Part shown: one piece after another, positions 37,241 to 45,350 of the stretch
Layout: every line of letters starts with the position of its first letter
How positions within the stretch are numbered: the first letter of the stretch is position 1
Source: Flavobacterium lutivivi
Lineage (GTDB): Bacteria; Bacteroidota; Bacteroidia; Flavobacteriales; Flavobacteriaceae
DNA: 64,000 bases
Assembly: GCF_014642275.1 (NCBI RefSeq)
Contig: NZ_BMIM01000012.1
Coordinates: forward strand, 26,067 to 90,066
Reading direction: 5' to 3'
Translations under genes and position numbers: made by a program
The notes under the pieces: model-generated
Told to the model about the DNA's origin: nothing
Seen by the model: the letters and a program-made list of their open reading frames with translations, nothing else
Databases searched by the model: none

Positions 37241-37726
37241 ATGAAATTAGACAAAATTTTAGCCATTGCTGGGAAACCAGGATTATTTGAATTAAAAATA
37301 CAAACTCGTTCAGGATTTGTCGCAGAATCTTTATTGGACGGAAAAAAAATAACTGTAGGCATGAGAAGCAACGTGAGTTTGCTTTCAGAAATTTCTATGT
37401 ACACATACAGTGAAGAAAAACCACTTGTTGAAATCATGCGCGCTATTGCTGTTAAAGAAAATGAAGGCGCTGCTATTTCGCATAAGGAAGACAACTCTAA
37501 GCTAATTGCATATTTCAAAGAAATTCTTCCAGATTATGATGAAGATAGAGTTTATGCTTCGGATATTAAAAAATTATTGAATTGGTACAACATCCTACAA
37601 GCCAAAGGAATGGTTTCAAAAGATGAACCAAAAGTGGAGAATGCTGAAAGTATAAAAGAGCAAGTTGTTGAAGAAGTAAAGGCAAAAAAAGCAACAACAA
37701 AAAAATCTACTAAAAAAGAAGAATAG
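37241..37726 (+). CDS. DUF5606 protein
   Basis: 161 residues, a conserved Bacteroidota family. The N-terminal ~55 residues (KLDKILAIAGKPGLFELKIQTRSGFVAESLLDGKK, in part) look like a small SH3-like or RNA-binding beta domain. A helical region follows (NEGAAISHKEDNSKLIAYFKEILPDYDEDRVYASDIKKLLNWYN), then a Lys-rich tail (KKATTKKSTKKEE) suited to nucleic-acid contact. It follows def by 25 bases. No function established; RNA or ribosome association is a guess from the tail. Confidence 0.85.
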   Translation: MKLDKILAIAGKPGLFELKIQTRSGFVAESLLDGKKITVGMRSNVSLLSEISMYTYSEEKPLVEIMRAIAVKENEGAAISHKEDNSKLIAYFKEILPDYDEDRVYASDIKKLLNWYNILQAKGMVSKDEPKVENAESIKEQVVEEVKAKKATTKKSTKKEE

Positions 37727-37747
37727 TTAATTACTTTTTTAAAACTA

Positions 37748-37783
37748 TAAATCCTATTTCCAAATGGTGAGATAGGATTTTTT
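37748..37783 (+). terminator. Rho-independent terminator
   Basis: AAATCCTAT / ATAGGATTT stem with a T-rich tail, after the DUF5606 gene and before mazG. Confidence 0.75.
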
Positions 37784-37807
37784 ATTTTTACAGAAACCAG
37801 TTCAGAT

Positions 37808-38596
37808 ATGAATAACCGTCAACAACAACTAGAAGCTTTCAATCGTTTACTCGATATCATGGATGATTTGAGAGAAAAATGTCCGTGGGATAAAAAACAA
37901 ACCCTCGAAAGTCTTCGCCATTTAACCATTGAAGAAACCTATGAACTAGGCGATGCTATTCTTGATAATGACTTGCAAGAAATTAAAAAAGAGCTTGGAG
38001 ATTTATTACTTCATATTGTTTTTTATGCAAAAATTGGTAGCGAAACCAATGATTTTGATATAGCCGATGTTGCCAATAGTATTTGCGATAAATTGATTGA
38101 TAGACATCCACATATATATGGAGATGTAATTGTTGCCAATGAAGATGAGGTGAAGCAAAATTGGGAAAAACTAAAACTCAAAGAAGGCAAAAAATCAGTG
38201 CTCGAAGGTGTGCCAAAGAGTTTACCAGCCTTAGTAAAAGCGAGTAGAATTCAAGACAAAGTAAAAGGCGTTGGATTTGATTGGGAAGAACCGCACCAAG
38301 TTTGGGACAAAGTGCAAGAAGAACTAAACGAACTCCAAGTAGAAGTGAATAGTGGTAATCAAGACAAAATAGAAGCAGAATTTGGCGATGTGTTATTTTC
38401 GATGATAAACTATGCACGTTTTCTAAAAGTAAACCCAGAAGATGCATTGGAGCGAACGAATAAAAAGTTTATGAAGCGATTTATGTATCTCGAAAGAAAA
38501 GCCAAAGAACTCGGAAAATCATTAGCTGATATGACTTTAGCGGAAATGGATGTTTTTTGGGAAGAAGCGAAGCGACTCCCAAAAAATAGAAATTAG
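37808..38596 (+). CDS. mazG: Nucleoside triphosphate pyrophosphohydrolase
   Basis: 262 residues with two MazG repeats. The N-terminal repeat has CPWDKKQTLESLRHLTIEETYELGDAI and ELGDLLLHIVF (the E-x2-E, E-x2-D helix metal site). The C-terminal repeat has EEPHQVWDKVQEELNELQVEV and EAEFGDVLFSMINYAR. It hydrolyses non-canonical or damaged NTPs to monophosphates. A 22-bp stretch of its 3' end is duplicated at 38625-38646, just outside the gene, and its 3' side leads into an accessory island. Confidence 0.93.
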   Translation: MNNRQQQLEAFNRLLDIMDDLREKCPWDKKQTLESLRHLTIEETYELGDAILDNDLQEIKKELGDLLLHIVFYAKIGSETNDFDIADVANSICDKLIDRHPHIYGDVIVANEDEVKQNWEKLKLKEGKKSVLEGVPKSLPALVKASRIQDKVKGVGFDWEEPHQVWDKVQEELNELQVEVNSGNQDKIEAEFGDVLFSMINYARFLKVNPEDALERTNKKFMKRFMYLERKAKELGKSLADMTLAEMDVFWEEAKRLPKNRN

Positions 38597-38682
38597 AAAA
38601 TCTTTGATTTTCAAATACCCCAAATTTTTGGGAAGAAGCGAAGCGATTTTGACTTACAGTTGATAGTTTCAAGCATTAATGG

Positions 38683-38754
38683 TTCTCGTTCTCTTCTTTC
38701 TTTTTACTACAAAATATTTCATATTTTAGCAAAACGAAGCTCAAACGAGGAACT
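38683..38754. repeat. 72-bp direct repeat, copy 1
   Basis: Starts TTCTCGTTCTCTTCT and ends GCTCAAACGAGGAACT. It matches 39196-39267 at 67 of 72 positions, the differences being at offsets 16-18 and 27-28. Weaker similarity continues about 30 bases to the right (to GTTAGCTGTAATTT near 38784). The copy lies upstream of the 38800 lipoprotein gene. Confidence 0.9.
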
Positions 38755-38799
38755 ATATAAAGAGATTTCCGTTAGCTGTAATTTAATCAACTCTTTGCT

Positions 38800-39162
38800 A
38801 TGAATAAACTACTAATTGTATATTTCTTTCTGATTTTGTTTACTGTTTGCTCGTGCAGTGATGATGATGTTCCAGGAATTACTATACTTACTCCAACTAA
38901 TGGTCAAAATTTTAACGCGGGTCAAATTGTTGAAGTCAAAGTTAAAATTTCTGATGATGGAGATTCTATAATGAATGAAGAACTATATGTGATTCACGAA
39001 AATGATACGATAGTTAATTTCAGTGATGATGAGTTTGCATTTGACTATATTATAACCGAGAGTTTCGTAGTTGAAAATTCTTCGGAATATAAAATTGTAG
39101 CTAGAGCAAGAGGCGGACATGGTAATTGGGGAAGCAAAACAATATATATAAATTCTCAATAA
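38800..39162 (+). CDS. Small lipoprotein with Ig-like domain
   Basis: 120 residues. A lipoprotein signal peptide (MNKLLIVYFFLILFTVCSCS) places a lipobox at TVCSC, so Cys is lipidated and the protein is membrane-anchored; the acidic DDD after it is seen in many exported Bacteroidota lipoproteins. One Ig-like domain follows (GITILTPTNGQNFNAGQIVEVKVKISDD, in part), resembling DUF4625-type sequences. It lies between the two 72-bp repeats, as the only gene of a cassette-like unit. Confidence 0.75.
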   Translation: MNKLLIVYFFLILFTVCSCSDDDVPGITILTPTNGQNFNAGQIVEVKVKISDDGDSIMNEELYVIHENDTIVNFSDDEFAFDYIITESFVVENSSEYKIVARARGGHGNWGSKTIYINSQ

Positions 39163-39195
39163 ACTACCACTAACAGTCATTAAGCGCAATTCTGT

Positions 39196-39267
39196 TTCTC
39201 GTTCTCTTCTCCTTTTTTACTTTAAAATATTTCATATTTTAGCAAAACGAAGCTCAAACGAGGAACT
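39196..39267. repeat. 72-bp direct repeat, copy 2
   Basis: The copy lies between the lipoprotein gene and the AlbA_2 gene. Together with flanking sequence it can fold into a long imperfect hairpin: TTAAGCGCAATTC at 39180-39192 pairs with GAACTGCGTTAA near 39263-39274 with one bulged base, and CTCGTT pairs with AACGAG inside. Confidence 0.85.
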
Positions 39268-39314
39268 GCGTTAAGAGCTTGCCGTGAGGCGATATTACCA
39301 AAAAATCACATTAA

Positions 39315-40250
39315 ATGAATTCAAATTATATTGAAAAAATATTCAGCAAACCGCGAATTGAGCTTAGATTATCAGATATAGAAGAATATTTTTCAAGCCC
39401 ACAAGAAGAATCATCTGTAGTAGAATTTAAAAGTGGAGAAGTTGAAATTAACGATATTTTCAAAGAGATAACAGCTTTTTTAAATACTGAAGGCGGACTA
39501 TTGATAATTGGTGCGCCGAGGGAAACTAGAGAAATACGTGGCAAAAATATAATTAAGGTTTGTCAAGGTGATTTAACGTTTTCAAATTTTAAAAATAAAG
39601 ATTGGTTATATCAAAGAATTGCTTCTAATGTTGTTCCAACACCAACCAATTTAAAAATTGAAGAATTTCTTACTGAAAAAGGAAATGTATTCTTAATTGA
39701 TATCCCTCAAAGCCAAACTCCGCCTCATCAATGTTCAGCTGATGGAAAATATTATTTAAGACTTGAAAGAGATGCCAAACCTGCACCACATGGAATTATA
39801 CAAGCATTATTTAATAAAAGGAGAGTACCAAAATTATCTGCTAACATAACAATTACAGAAATAGATGCCAAAAATGATAAAATAGTAATCAACATTATAA
39901 ATGAATCTCAAATTCCAGCAGACAAAGTTGCGTTTATAATTGATATTTATAATGTAGCGAATATAAACTCTCAGCATGAATTTAGATTTTACGAAGACTT
40001 ACTTGGCAATAAATTTTCAATGTCAAGTCACGTAAAGCAAGTTTTAGTTCAAATAATTAGCATTCCGATTCTTTTAAACGTTCAACATTTAAGCAAAGAT
40101 TATTTAATATTTGTTGGGTTTTGGTGTAAAGATTTAGATTTCGAATTTAAATACTTTACTTATTCTCCATTTGAAAAGAAAATTGTTAGTGAAGGAACTA
40201 TTTTGGAAGGTGTATTATTGGAGCATGAACTAAATAGAATTCAAGAGTAA
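39315..40250 (+). CDS. Stand-alone AlbA_2 (Schlafen-type) domain protein
   Basis: 311 residues. Residues ~25-150 form an AlbA_2 domain: SSVVEFKSGEVEINDIFKEITAFLNTEGGLLIIGAPRE, then HQCSADGKYYLRLERDAKP with the GxxYxR element. No ATPase module follows; the C-terminal 150 residues are beta-rich and unrecognised. AlbA_2 domains often bind nucleic acid or nucleotides and occur in regulators and in defence-associated proteins. Position in a repeat-bounded island supports an accessory, transferred gene. Function unknown. Confidence 0.78.
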   Translation: MNSNYIEKIFSKPRIELRLSDIEEYFSSPQEESSVVEFKSGEVEINDIFKEITAFLNTEGGLLIIGAPRETREIRGKNIIKVCQGDLTFSNFKNKDWLYQRIASNVVPTPTNLKIEEFLTEKGNVFLIDIPQSQTPPHQCSADGKYYLRLERDAKPAPHGIIQALFNKRRVPKLSANITITEIDAKNDKIVINIINESQIPADKVAFIIDIYNVANINSQHEFRFYEDLLGNKFSMSSHVKQVLVQIISIPILLNVQHLSKDYLIFVGFWCKDLDFEFKYFTYSPFEKKIVSEGTILEGVLLEHELNRIQE

Positions 40251-40471
40251 CATCGCATAACAGCCATTATCTGCTATAGCCAGTTTTTCTTGAGTTGTAC
40301 TTTTCTCTTCACGAAAAATTTTAATCTTAACAGAAAAAAATCTACTCCTAAGCTCGCAACCTCGTCAAGTCACGACACATAATGAAATCTTCAATTTTCA
40401 AATATCCTCATTTTTGGTAAGAAGCTAAAAAACTTTAATTATATTTGAAATCTAACCACCAAAAGTAAACT

Positions 40472-41917
40472 ATGTCTGAAACTAAACACGAATTAAAACG
40501 TTCATTAGGGTTAATAGATGCAACTAGTATTGTTGCTGGTTCCATGATAGGTTCTGGGATTTTTATTGTAACGTCTGCAATGGCTCGCGACCTAGGTTCA
40601 GCAGGATGGTTGTTGGTGCTATGGTTTGTTACAGGATTGCTTACCATGTCTGCAGCGTTGAGTTATGGCGAGTTAGCAGGTATGATGCCCAATGCTGGCG
40701 GACAATTTGTTTACATCGAAAGAGCTTATGGCAAACTGGTGTCATTTCTGTATGGTTGGACAGCATTTTCGGTAATACAAACAGGTGTTATTGCCGCTGT
40801 AGCAGTAGCTTTTGCAAATTATACGGCTGTGTTTCTCCCGATGCTTGAAAATAAAATAGTGAGTTTTGGAAGTTTTACTTTTACAAATAAACAATTAATG
40901 GCCATTGGCAGTATCATATTGCTTACCTATATCAATACAAAAGGGGTAAAAACAGGTAAAACATTGCAATTGTTTTTTACGGCAGCCAAGCTTTTTGCAT
41001 TATTTGCACTAATCATTTTAGGAATTTTTATCGGGATGAAAACCGATGTTTTGAGCAATAATTTTTCTGATATGTGGAGTGCTTCAAAGACAGTTTTGAA
41101 TAGCGATGGAACAATTTCTGTAACAAAATTATCAGGTTTTGCATTGCTTGGAGTTATGGGTGCAACCATTATAAATTCACTTTTTTCTAGTGATGCTTGG
41201 AACAATGTAACCTTTATTGCAGGTGAAATTAAAGACCCAAAAAAGAATATTCCAAGAAGCCTTTTTCTAGGAACAACAATAGTTACTGTTGTATATATAT
41301 TGGCAAATATTGCTTATTTATCATTACTTCCCATGAAAGGTGTTCCTAATTCTGGTGTATATGAAAGCGGAATTATGTTTGCTAGCCAAGATAGAGTAGG
41401 TGCAGCAGCAGCCAATATGATCTTTGGAAATATTGGTGTTTTTATAATGGCAGGATTGATAATGATTTCTACTTTTGGGTGTAATACAGGTTTGGTTTTG
41501 GCTGGCGGAAGATTGTTTTATGCTATGGCAAAAGACGGATTGTTTTTCAAAAAAGCAGCAGAATTAAATAAAAATGATGTTCCAGCAAAGGCGCTTTGGG
41601 TTCAGTGTATTTGGGCATGTATTCTTTGTATTTCTGGTAAATATGGCGATTTATTGACCTATGCTACTTTTGCCTCATTACTGTTTTACATATTAACAAT
41701 TTATGGGATTTTTATTCTAAGAAAAAAAGAACCCAATGCCGAACGACCATACAAAGCTTTTGGATATCCATTAGTTCCAATGCTCTATATCATAGTAACG
41801 GCATTAATATGCCTATCACTTTTAGTCTATGACACAAGAAACACGGGTTTTGGACTGATAATAGTATTCTTAGGTTTACCTATTTACTATTTATTTATAA
41901 AAGAGAAAAAAAATTAA
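40472..41917 (+). CDS. APC-superfamily amino acid permease
   Basis: 481 residues with 12 predicted membrane helices. The start has the substrate-binding motif of the family (SLGLIDATSIVAGSMIGSGIFIV, with the unwound helix GSGIF). AALSYGELAGMMPNAGGQFVYIERAYG is the second family signature. Nearest known relatives would be serine/threonine or other neutral amino acid exchangers, but specificity is not certain. It overlaps the convergent Crp/Fnr gene by 4 bases. Confidence 0.88.
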   Translation: MSETKHELKRSLGLIDATSIVAGSMIGSGIFIVTSAMARDLGSAGWLLVLWFVTGLLTMSAALSYGELAGMMPNAGGQFVYIERAYGKLVSFLYGWTAFSVIQTGVIAAVAVAFANYTAVFLPMLENKIVSFGSFTFTNKQLMAIGSIILLTYINTKGVKTGKTLQLFFTAAKLFALFALIILGIFIGMKTDVLSNNFSDMWSASKTVLNSDGTISVTKLSGFALLGVMGATIINSLFSSDAWNNVTFIAGEIKDPKKNIPRSLFLGTTIVTVVYILANIAYLSLLPMKGVPNSGVYESGIMFASQDRVGAAAANMIFGNIGVFIMAGLIMISTFGCNTGLVLAGGRLFYAMAKDGLFFKKAAELNKNDVPAKALWVQCIWACILCISGKYGDLLTYATFASLLFYILTIYGIFILRKKEPNAERPYKAFGYPLVPMLYIIVTALICLSLLVYDTRNTGFGLIIVFLGLPIYYLFIKEKKN

Positions 41918-42594
41918 GCAGATATTCTTTTCAACTTTGCTTTATCAAGAATAGATATTTTTTTTCCGTCTAGGCTGATAAGTTCGCTTTTGTTCAACTC
42001 AGATAGAAGCCTGATGCAACTTTCTGTAGCAGTACCAATCATTCCAGCCAATTCCTCACGCGAAAGTTGAATTCTAAGCGAACCATCATCGTTTTTCCCG
42101 AAATTGTCTTCTAAATAGATTAATGTTTCTGCCAATCGTTCTTTTACACTTTTTTGTGCCATAGAAACCATGTGGTCATCAGCTTCTTTCAAATCACCAC
42201 AAATAGTTTTCATCAAATGCATTGAAAACTGATTGTTTTGATTAAAAAATTGCATGATTTCAGACTTTGGAACAAAACACACTTCCATGTCTTCCAATGC
42301 TACAGCACTAAGATTTGCAGGTTCTTCACTAATCATGGAACGTTGCCCTAGAAGTTCTCCTGGTTTGACCAATTTTACAATTTGGTCTTTCCCATTTGCA
42401 CTCAACTTGGTCATTTTGCATACACCATCTTTTATACAATATACTCCATTGGTGCTTTCGCCTTCTTCAAAAATAGGCTCACCTTTCTTTATAGTATAAG
42501 AAGTTTTACATTCAGCCATTCTCAAAAGTTCATCTTTTGTTAAGGCTTTGATAGAACTGAATTGTCGCACGATGCACTGTTCACATTTACTCAT
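41914..42594 (-). CDS. Crp/Fnr-family transcriptional regulator
   Basis: 226 residues. An N-terminal effector domain (residues ~15-130, cNMP-binding fold with EGEST-GVYCIKDG) is joined to a winged helix. The recognition helix is IGTATESCIRLLSEL: Glu and Arg align with the DNA-reading Glu and Arg of FNR/CRP, but the FNR Ser is replaced by Ile. N-terminal Cys4 and Cys7 exist, yet FNR's three-Cys cluster spacing is not clear. The gene diverges from ccoI, and three matching palindromes precede ccoI, ccoS and hemN, so it is the probable activator. Oxygen or NO is the likely signal. Confidence 0.88.
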   Translation of the reverse strand: MSKCEQCIVRQFSSIKALTKDELLRMAECKTSYTIKKGEPIFEEGESTNGVYCIKDGVCKMTKLSANGKDQIVKLVKPGELLGQRSMISEEPANLSAVALEDMEVCFVPKSEIMQFFNQNNQFSMHLMKTICGDLKEADDHMVSMAQKSVKERLAETLIYLEDNFGKNDDGSLRIQLSREELAGMIGTATESCIRLLSELNKSELISLDGKKISILDKAKLKRISA

Positions 42595-42614
42595 ATAGAA
42601 ATATATTTCTTTCG

Positions 42615-42622
42615 CAAAGATA
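42615..42622 (-). promoter_or_regulatory. -7 promoter element of the Crp/Fnr gene
   Basis: TATCTTTG on the minus strand matches TAnnTTTG exactly; the G is at 42615. The palindrome at 42631-42644 covers the upstream -33 zone of this promoter, suggesting autorepression. Confidence 0.5.
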
Positions 42623-42630
42623 TTTAAAGT

Positions 42631-42644
42631 ATGACAAATATCAT
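42631..42644. promoter_or_regulatory. FNR-like box 1 (ccoI / crp intergenic)
   Basis: ATGACAAATATCAT. Centre 42637.5 is 36.5 bases from the last G of the GACTTTTG element at 42667-42674, placing it near -42 for ccoI. Confidence 0.75.
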
Positions 42645-42666
42645 ATTTTTATTATTATCTTAGTGT

Positions 42667-42674
42667 GACTTTTG
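42667..42674 (+). promoter_or_regulatory. Imperfect -7 element for ccoI
   Basis: GACTTTTG departs from TAnnTTTG in its first base only. A weak core with an activator box at the same distance as in the other two targets fits activator-dependent transcription. It starts about 19 bases before the ATG at 42686. Confidence 0.55.
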
Positions 42675-42685
42675 TTACGGGTAAA

Positions 42686-45076
42686 ATGAGCAATTTTATG
42701 GACACAGATAAATGTTTCCATTGTGGTAATGAAATTCCAAAAAAAGACGAGGTAATTTTTGATGAAAAAGCATTTTGTTGCAACGGCTGCAAGACAGTGT
42801 ATGAAATTTTTAGTCAAAATGATTTAACGTGTTATTATGATTTTCAGGCTTCGCCCGGAGCCACGCCACAAGATATAAAGGGCAAATATGATTTTTTAGA
42901 CAATGAAGAAATCGTTGCAAAACTTCTCGATTTTCAGGAAGAAACAACATCTATTGTTTCACTGTATGTTCCTCATATACACTGTAGTTCGTGTATTTGG
43001 ATTTTGGAAAATTTACAAAAACTTCAACAAGGGATAATAGCATCATCAGTCAATTTTGGTGAAAAGAAAGTTAGAATTACTTTTTCTCCAAAAGAAACTT
43101 CACTAAAACGTATCGTTGAACTTCTATCTTCTATAGGTTATGAACCTTACATTAGTTTAGAAAACTATGGAGAAACGAAGAAAAAAGTTGATAGAAGTTT
43201 AATCTATAAAATAGGTGTTGCTTTTTTCTGTTTTGGTAACATTATGTTACTTTCTTTTCCCGAGTATTTTGAAGTAAATGAATATTGGATAAATCAGTAC
43301 AGAGGGTTTTTCAGATGGTTAATCTTTGGATTGTCATTGCCAACTTTCTTTTATTCGGCTTCTGGATATTATGTTTCTGCGTGGAAAAGTGTTAAAGCAG
43401 GATTGCTCAATATTGATGTTCCTATAGCCTTAGGAATTATTGTAATGTTTGTTCGAAGTACTGTTGACATCATTTTTGATTATGGTCAAGGGTTTTTTGA
43501 TAGTATGGCGGGTTTGATTTTCTTTATGCTACTTGGAAGATTGTTCCAAATAAAAACCTACGATTTTCTTTCGTTTGAACGCGATTATAAATCCTATTTC
43601 CCTATAGCTGTAACAAAAATAGCAACAGATGGCACAGAAATCCCTGTTCAAGTATATGATATCCAAAAAGGCGATAGATTACTCATTAGAAATCAAGAAT
43701 TATTACCAGTAGATGGAATTTTAATTTCTGAAAAAGCCTCTATAGATTATAGTTTCGTTACAGGTGAAGCTGTTGCAATTGAAAAAAAATCGGGAGACAA
43801 GCTTTTTGCAGGAGGAAAGCAACTTGGGAAAGTTATTGAAATGGAAGTGTTGTTTTCGGTTTCTCAAAGTTATCTCACTCAATTGTGGAGTAATGATGTT
43901 TTTCAGAAAAAAGTAGAGCAAAAGCACAAATCGATAACAGATAAGGTAAGTAGATATTTTACACCAGCATTGTTGATTTTGTCCATTGTTTCTTTTTTAT
44001 ATTGGGTTTTTATAGATGTAACCACAGCTTTCAATGTTTTTACAGCTATTCTCATCGTTGCTTGTCCATGTGCATTGGCACTTACGGCTCCATTTACTTT
44101 GGGTAATGTTCTCCGCATCATGGGGAACAAAAAATTATACCTCAAAAATGCTTTAGTTATCGAGCAATTGTCGAAAGTTGATGCAATTGTTTTTGACAAA
44201 ACAGGAACAATTACAACCAATAAAAAAACAGCTATTACTTATGAAGGTATTGAACTGAACAATGCTGAGCTCAGATTATTAAAAAATGTTTTGCGAGGTT
44301 CAAATCATCCACTTAGCAGAAGATTATATGACTTTATTCCAAATCAAGAGAAGTTGGAGATTGAGAGTTTTGAAGAGATAATAGGTAAGGGAATTGAAGC
44401 AATAATTGATGGAAAAAAAGTAAAACTCGGCTCATCACAGTTTTTAAAAACCATGACCGAAAACACACACAAGAAGACAAAAGTTCATGTTGAAATTGAT
44501 GGCAAGTATAAAGGCAGTTATGTTTTTAACAATCAATATAGACAAGGTTTAGAGCAATTGTTTGAAAAATTATCTCACGAATATGATTTATATGTATTGT
44601 CAGGTGACAATGATGGCGAGAGAAAAATTTTAGAAAAAATGCTTCCAGCCAATACAACTTTGGTTTTTAACCAAAAGCCAGATCAGAAATTACTCTACCT
44701 AGAAAAACTTCAAAAAGAAGGAAAGAATGTCATGATGATTGGTGATGGATTGAACGATGCAGGAGCATTGGCTCAGAGTAATGTTGGGATTTCAATTTCA
44801 GAAAACGTGAATGTTTTTTCACCTGCTTGCGATGGAATATTGGACGCAACACAATTTGATAAAATAGCCTATTTTATGAAGTTTTCTAAAAATGCTATGC
44901 GAACTATTTACATCAGTTTTGGCATATCATTGTTATACAATATTGTCGGGCTGAGTTATGCAGTAACAGGGAATTTACTGCCTATTGTAGCGGCTATAAT
45001 TATGCCATTAAGCACTATTACTATAGTAAGCTTTGTGACGATAATGAGTAATATTTATTCATTAAAAAAATATTAA
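42686..45076 (+). CDS. ccoI: Cu(+)-exporting P-type ATPase for cbb3 oxidase assembly
   Basis: 796 residues if ATG 42686 is used; ATG 42698 is also possible, while an in-frame GTG at 42665 lies before the predicted transcription start and is rejected. N-terminal Cys-rich segments (CFHCGNE, FCCNGCK) and HIHCSSCIW are metal-binding. The P1B core has CPCALAL in helix 6, DKTGT (phosphorylated Asp), SGDNDGE and GDGLNDAGALAQ. The cbb3-linked CcoI subtype, encoded directly before ccoS and ccoNO, supplies copper for the oxidase CuB centre. Confidence 0.93.
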   Translation: MSNFMDTDKCFHCGNEIPKKDEVIFDEKAFCCNGCKTVYEIFSQNDLTCYYDFQASPGATPQDIKGKYDFLDNEEIVAKLLDFQEETTSIVSLYVPHIHCSSCIWILENLQKLQQGIIASSVNFGEKKVRITFSPKETSLKRIVELLSSIGYEPYISLENYGETKKKVDRSLIYKIGVAFFCFGNIMLLSFPEYFEVNEYWINQYRGFFRWLIFGLSLPTFFYSASGYYVSAWKSVKAGLLNIDVPIALGIIVMFVRSTVDIIFDYGQGFFDSMAGLIFFMLLGRLFQIKTYDFLSFERDYKSYFPIAVTKIATDGTEIPVQVYDIQKGDRLLIRNQELLPVDGILISEKASIDYSFVTGEAVAIEKKSGDKLFAGGKQLGKVIEMEVLFSVSQSYLTQLWSNDVFQKKVEQKHKSITDKVSRYFTPALLILSIVSFLYWVFIDVTTAFNVFTAILIVACPCALALTAPFTLGNVLRIMGNKKLYLKNALVIEQLSKVDAIVFDKTGTITTNKKTAITYEGIELNNAELRLLKNVLRGSNHPLSRRLYDFIPNQEKLEIESFEEIIGKGIEAIIDGKKVKLGSSQFLKTMTENTHKKTKVHVEIDGKYKGSYVFNNQYRQGLEQLFEKLSHEYDLYVLSGDNDGERKILEKMLPANTTLVFNQKPDQKLLYLEKLQKEGKNVMMIGDGLNDAGALAQSNVGISISENVNVFSPACDGILDATQFDKIAYFMKFSKNAMRTIYISFGISLLYNIVGLSYAVTGNLLPIVAAIIMPLSTITIVSFVTIMSNIYSLKKY

Positions 45077-45091
45077 TAATCATTTTATGAT

Positions 45092-45105
45092 ATGATAAAT
45101 GTCAT
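45092..45105. promoter_or_regulatory. FNR-like box 2 (before ccoS)
   Basis: ATGATAAATGTCAT. Its centre at 45098.5 is again 36.5 bases from the G at 45135 of the perfect -7 element TAACTTTG. Confidence 0.8.
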
Positions 45106-45127
45106 GTTTTTGTATATTTATGGAGGC

Positions 45128-45135
45128 TAACTTTG
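45128..45135 (+). promoter_or_regulatory. -7 promoter element for ccoS-ccoNO operon
   Basis: TAACTTTG matches TAnnTTTG exactly, 19 bases before the ccoS ATG. A TTG at 45110-45112 is a possible -33 at a spacing of 15. Confidence 0.65.
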
Positions 45136-45153
45136 TTAACACAAATTTAAGGT

Positions 45154-45348
45154 ATGAGTGTAATCTATTTTTTAATAACGATTAGTATTGTAGTTGCAAT
45201 ATTTTTCCTGTACGCTTTTATAAGAGCAGTACGAAGCGGACAATTTGATGATGATTATACACCATCAGTTCGAATGCTTTTTGAAGATGAATTGAAAAAA
45301 GAAACTAACAAAAATCAAATTAATATAACCAAAGAAAAACAATTATAA
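45154..45348 (+). CDS. ccoS: Cbb3-type oxidase assembly protein CcoS
   Basis: 64 residues. One N-terminal membrane helix (VIYFLITISIVVAIFFLYAFI) and a conserved RSGQFDD element follow the family pattern. CcoS is needed to insert heme b and CuB into CcoN. It is first in the operon, 2 bases before ccoNO. Confidence 0.88.
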   Translation: MSVIYFLITISIVVAIFFLYAFIRAVRSGQFDDDYTPSVRMLFEDELKKETNKNQINITKEKQL

Positions 45349-45350
45349 TT

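Noticed and set aside
40270-40471. Third copy of the 72-bp repeat after the AlbA_2 gene
   Set aside because: Only short fragments (AAGCTCG, CCTCGT) resemble it; too weak to call a copy.
42665-42685. GTG start for ccoI at 42665
   Set aside because: It lies before the predicted transcription start and adds residues not seen in the family.
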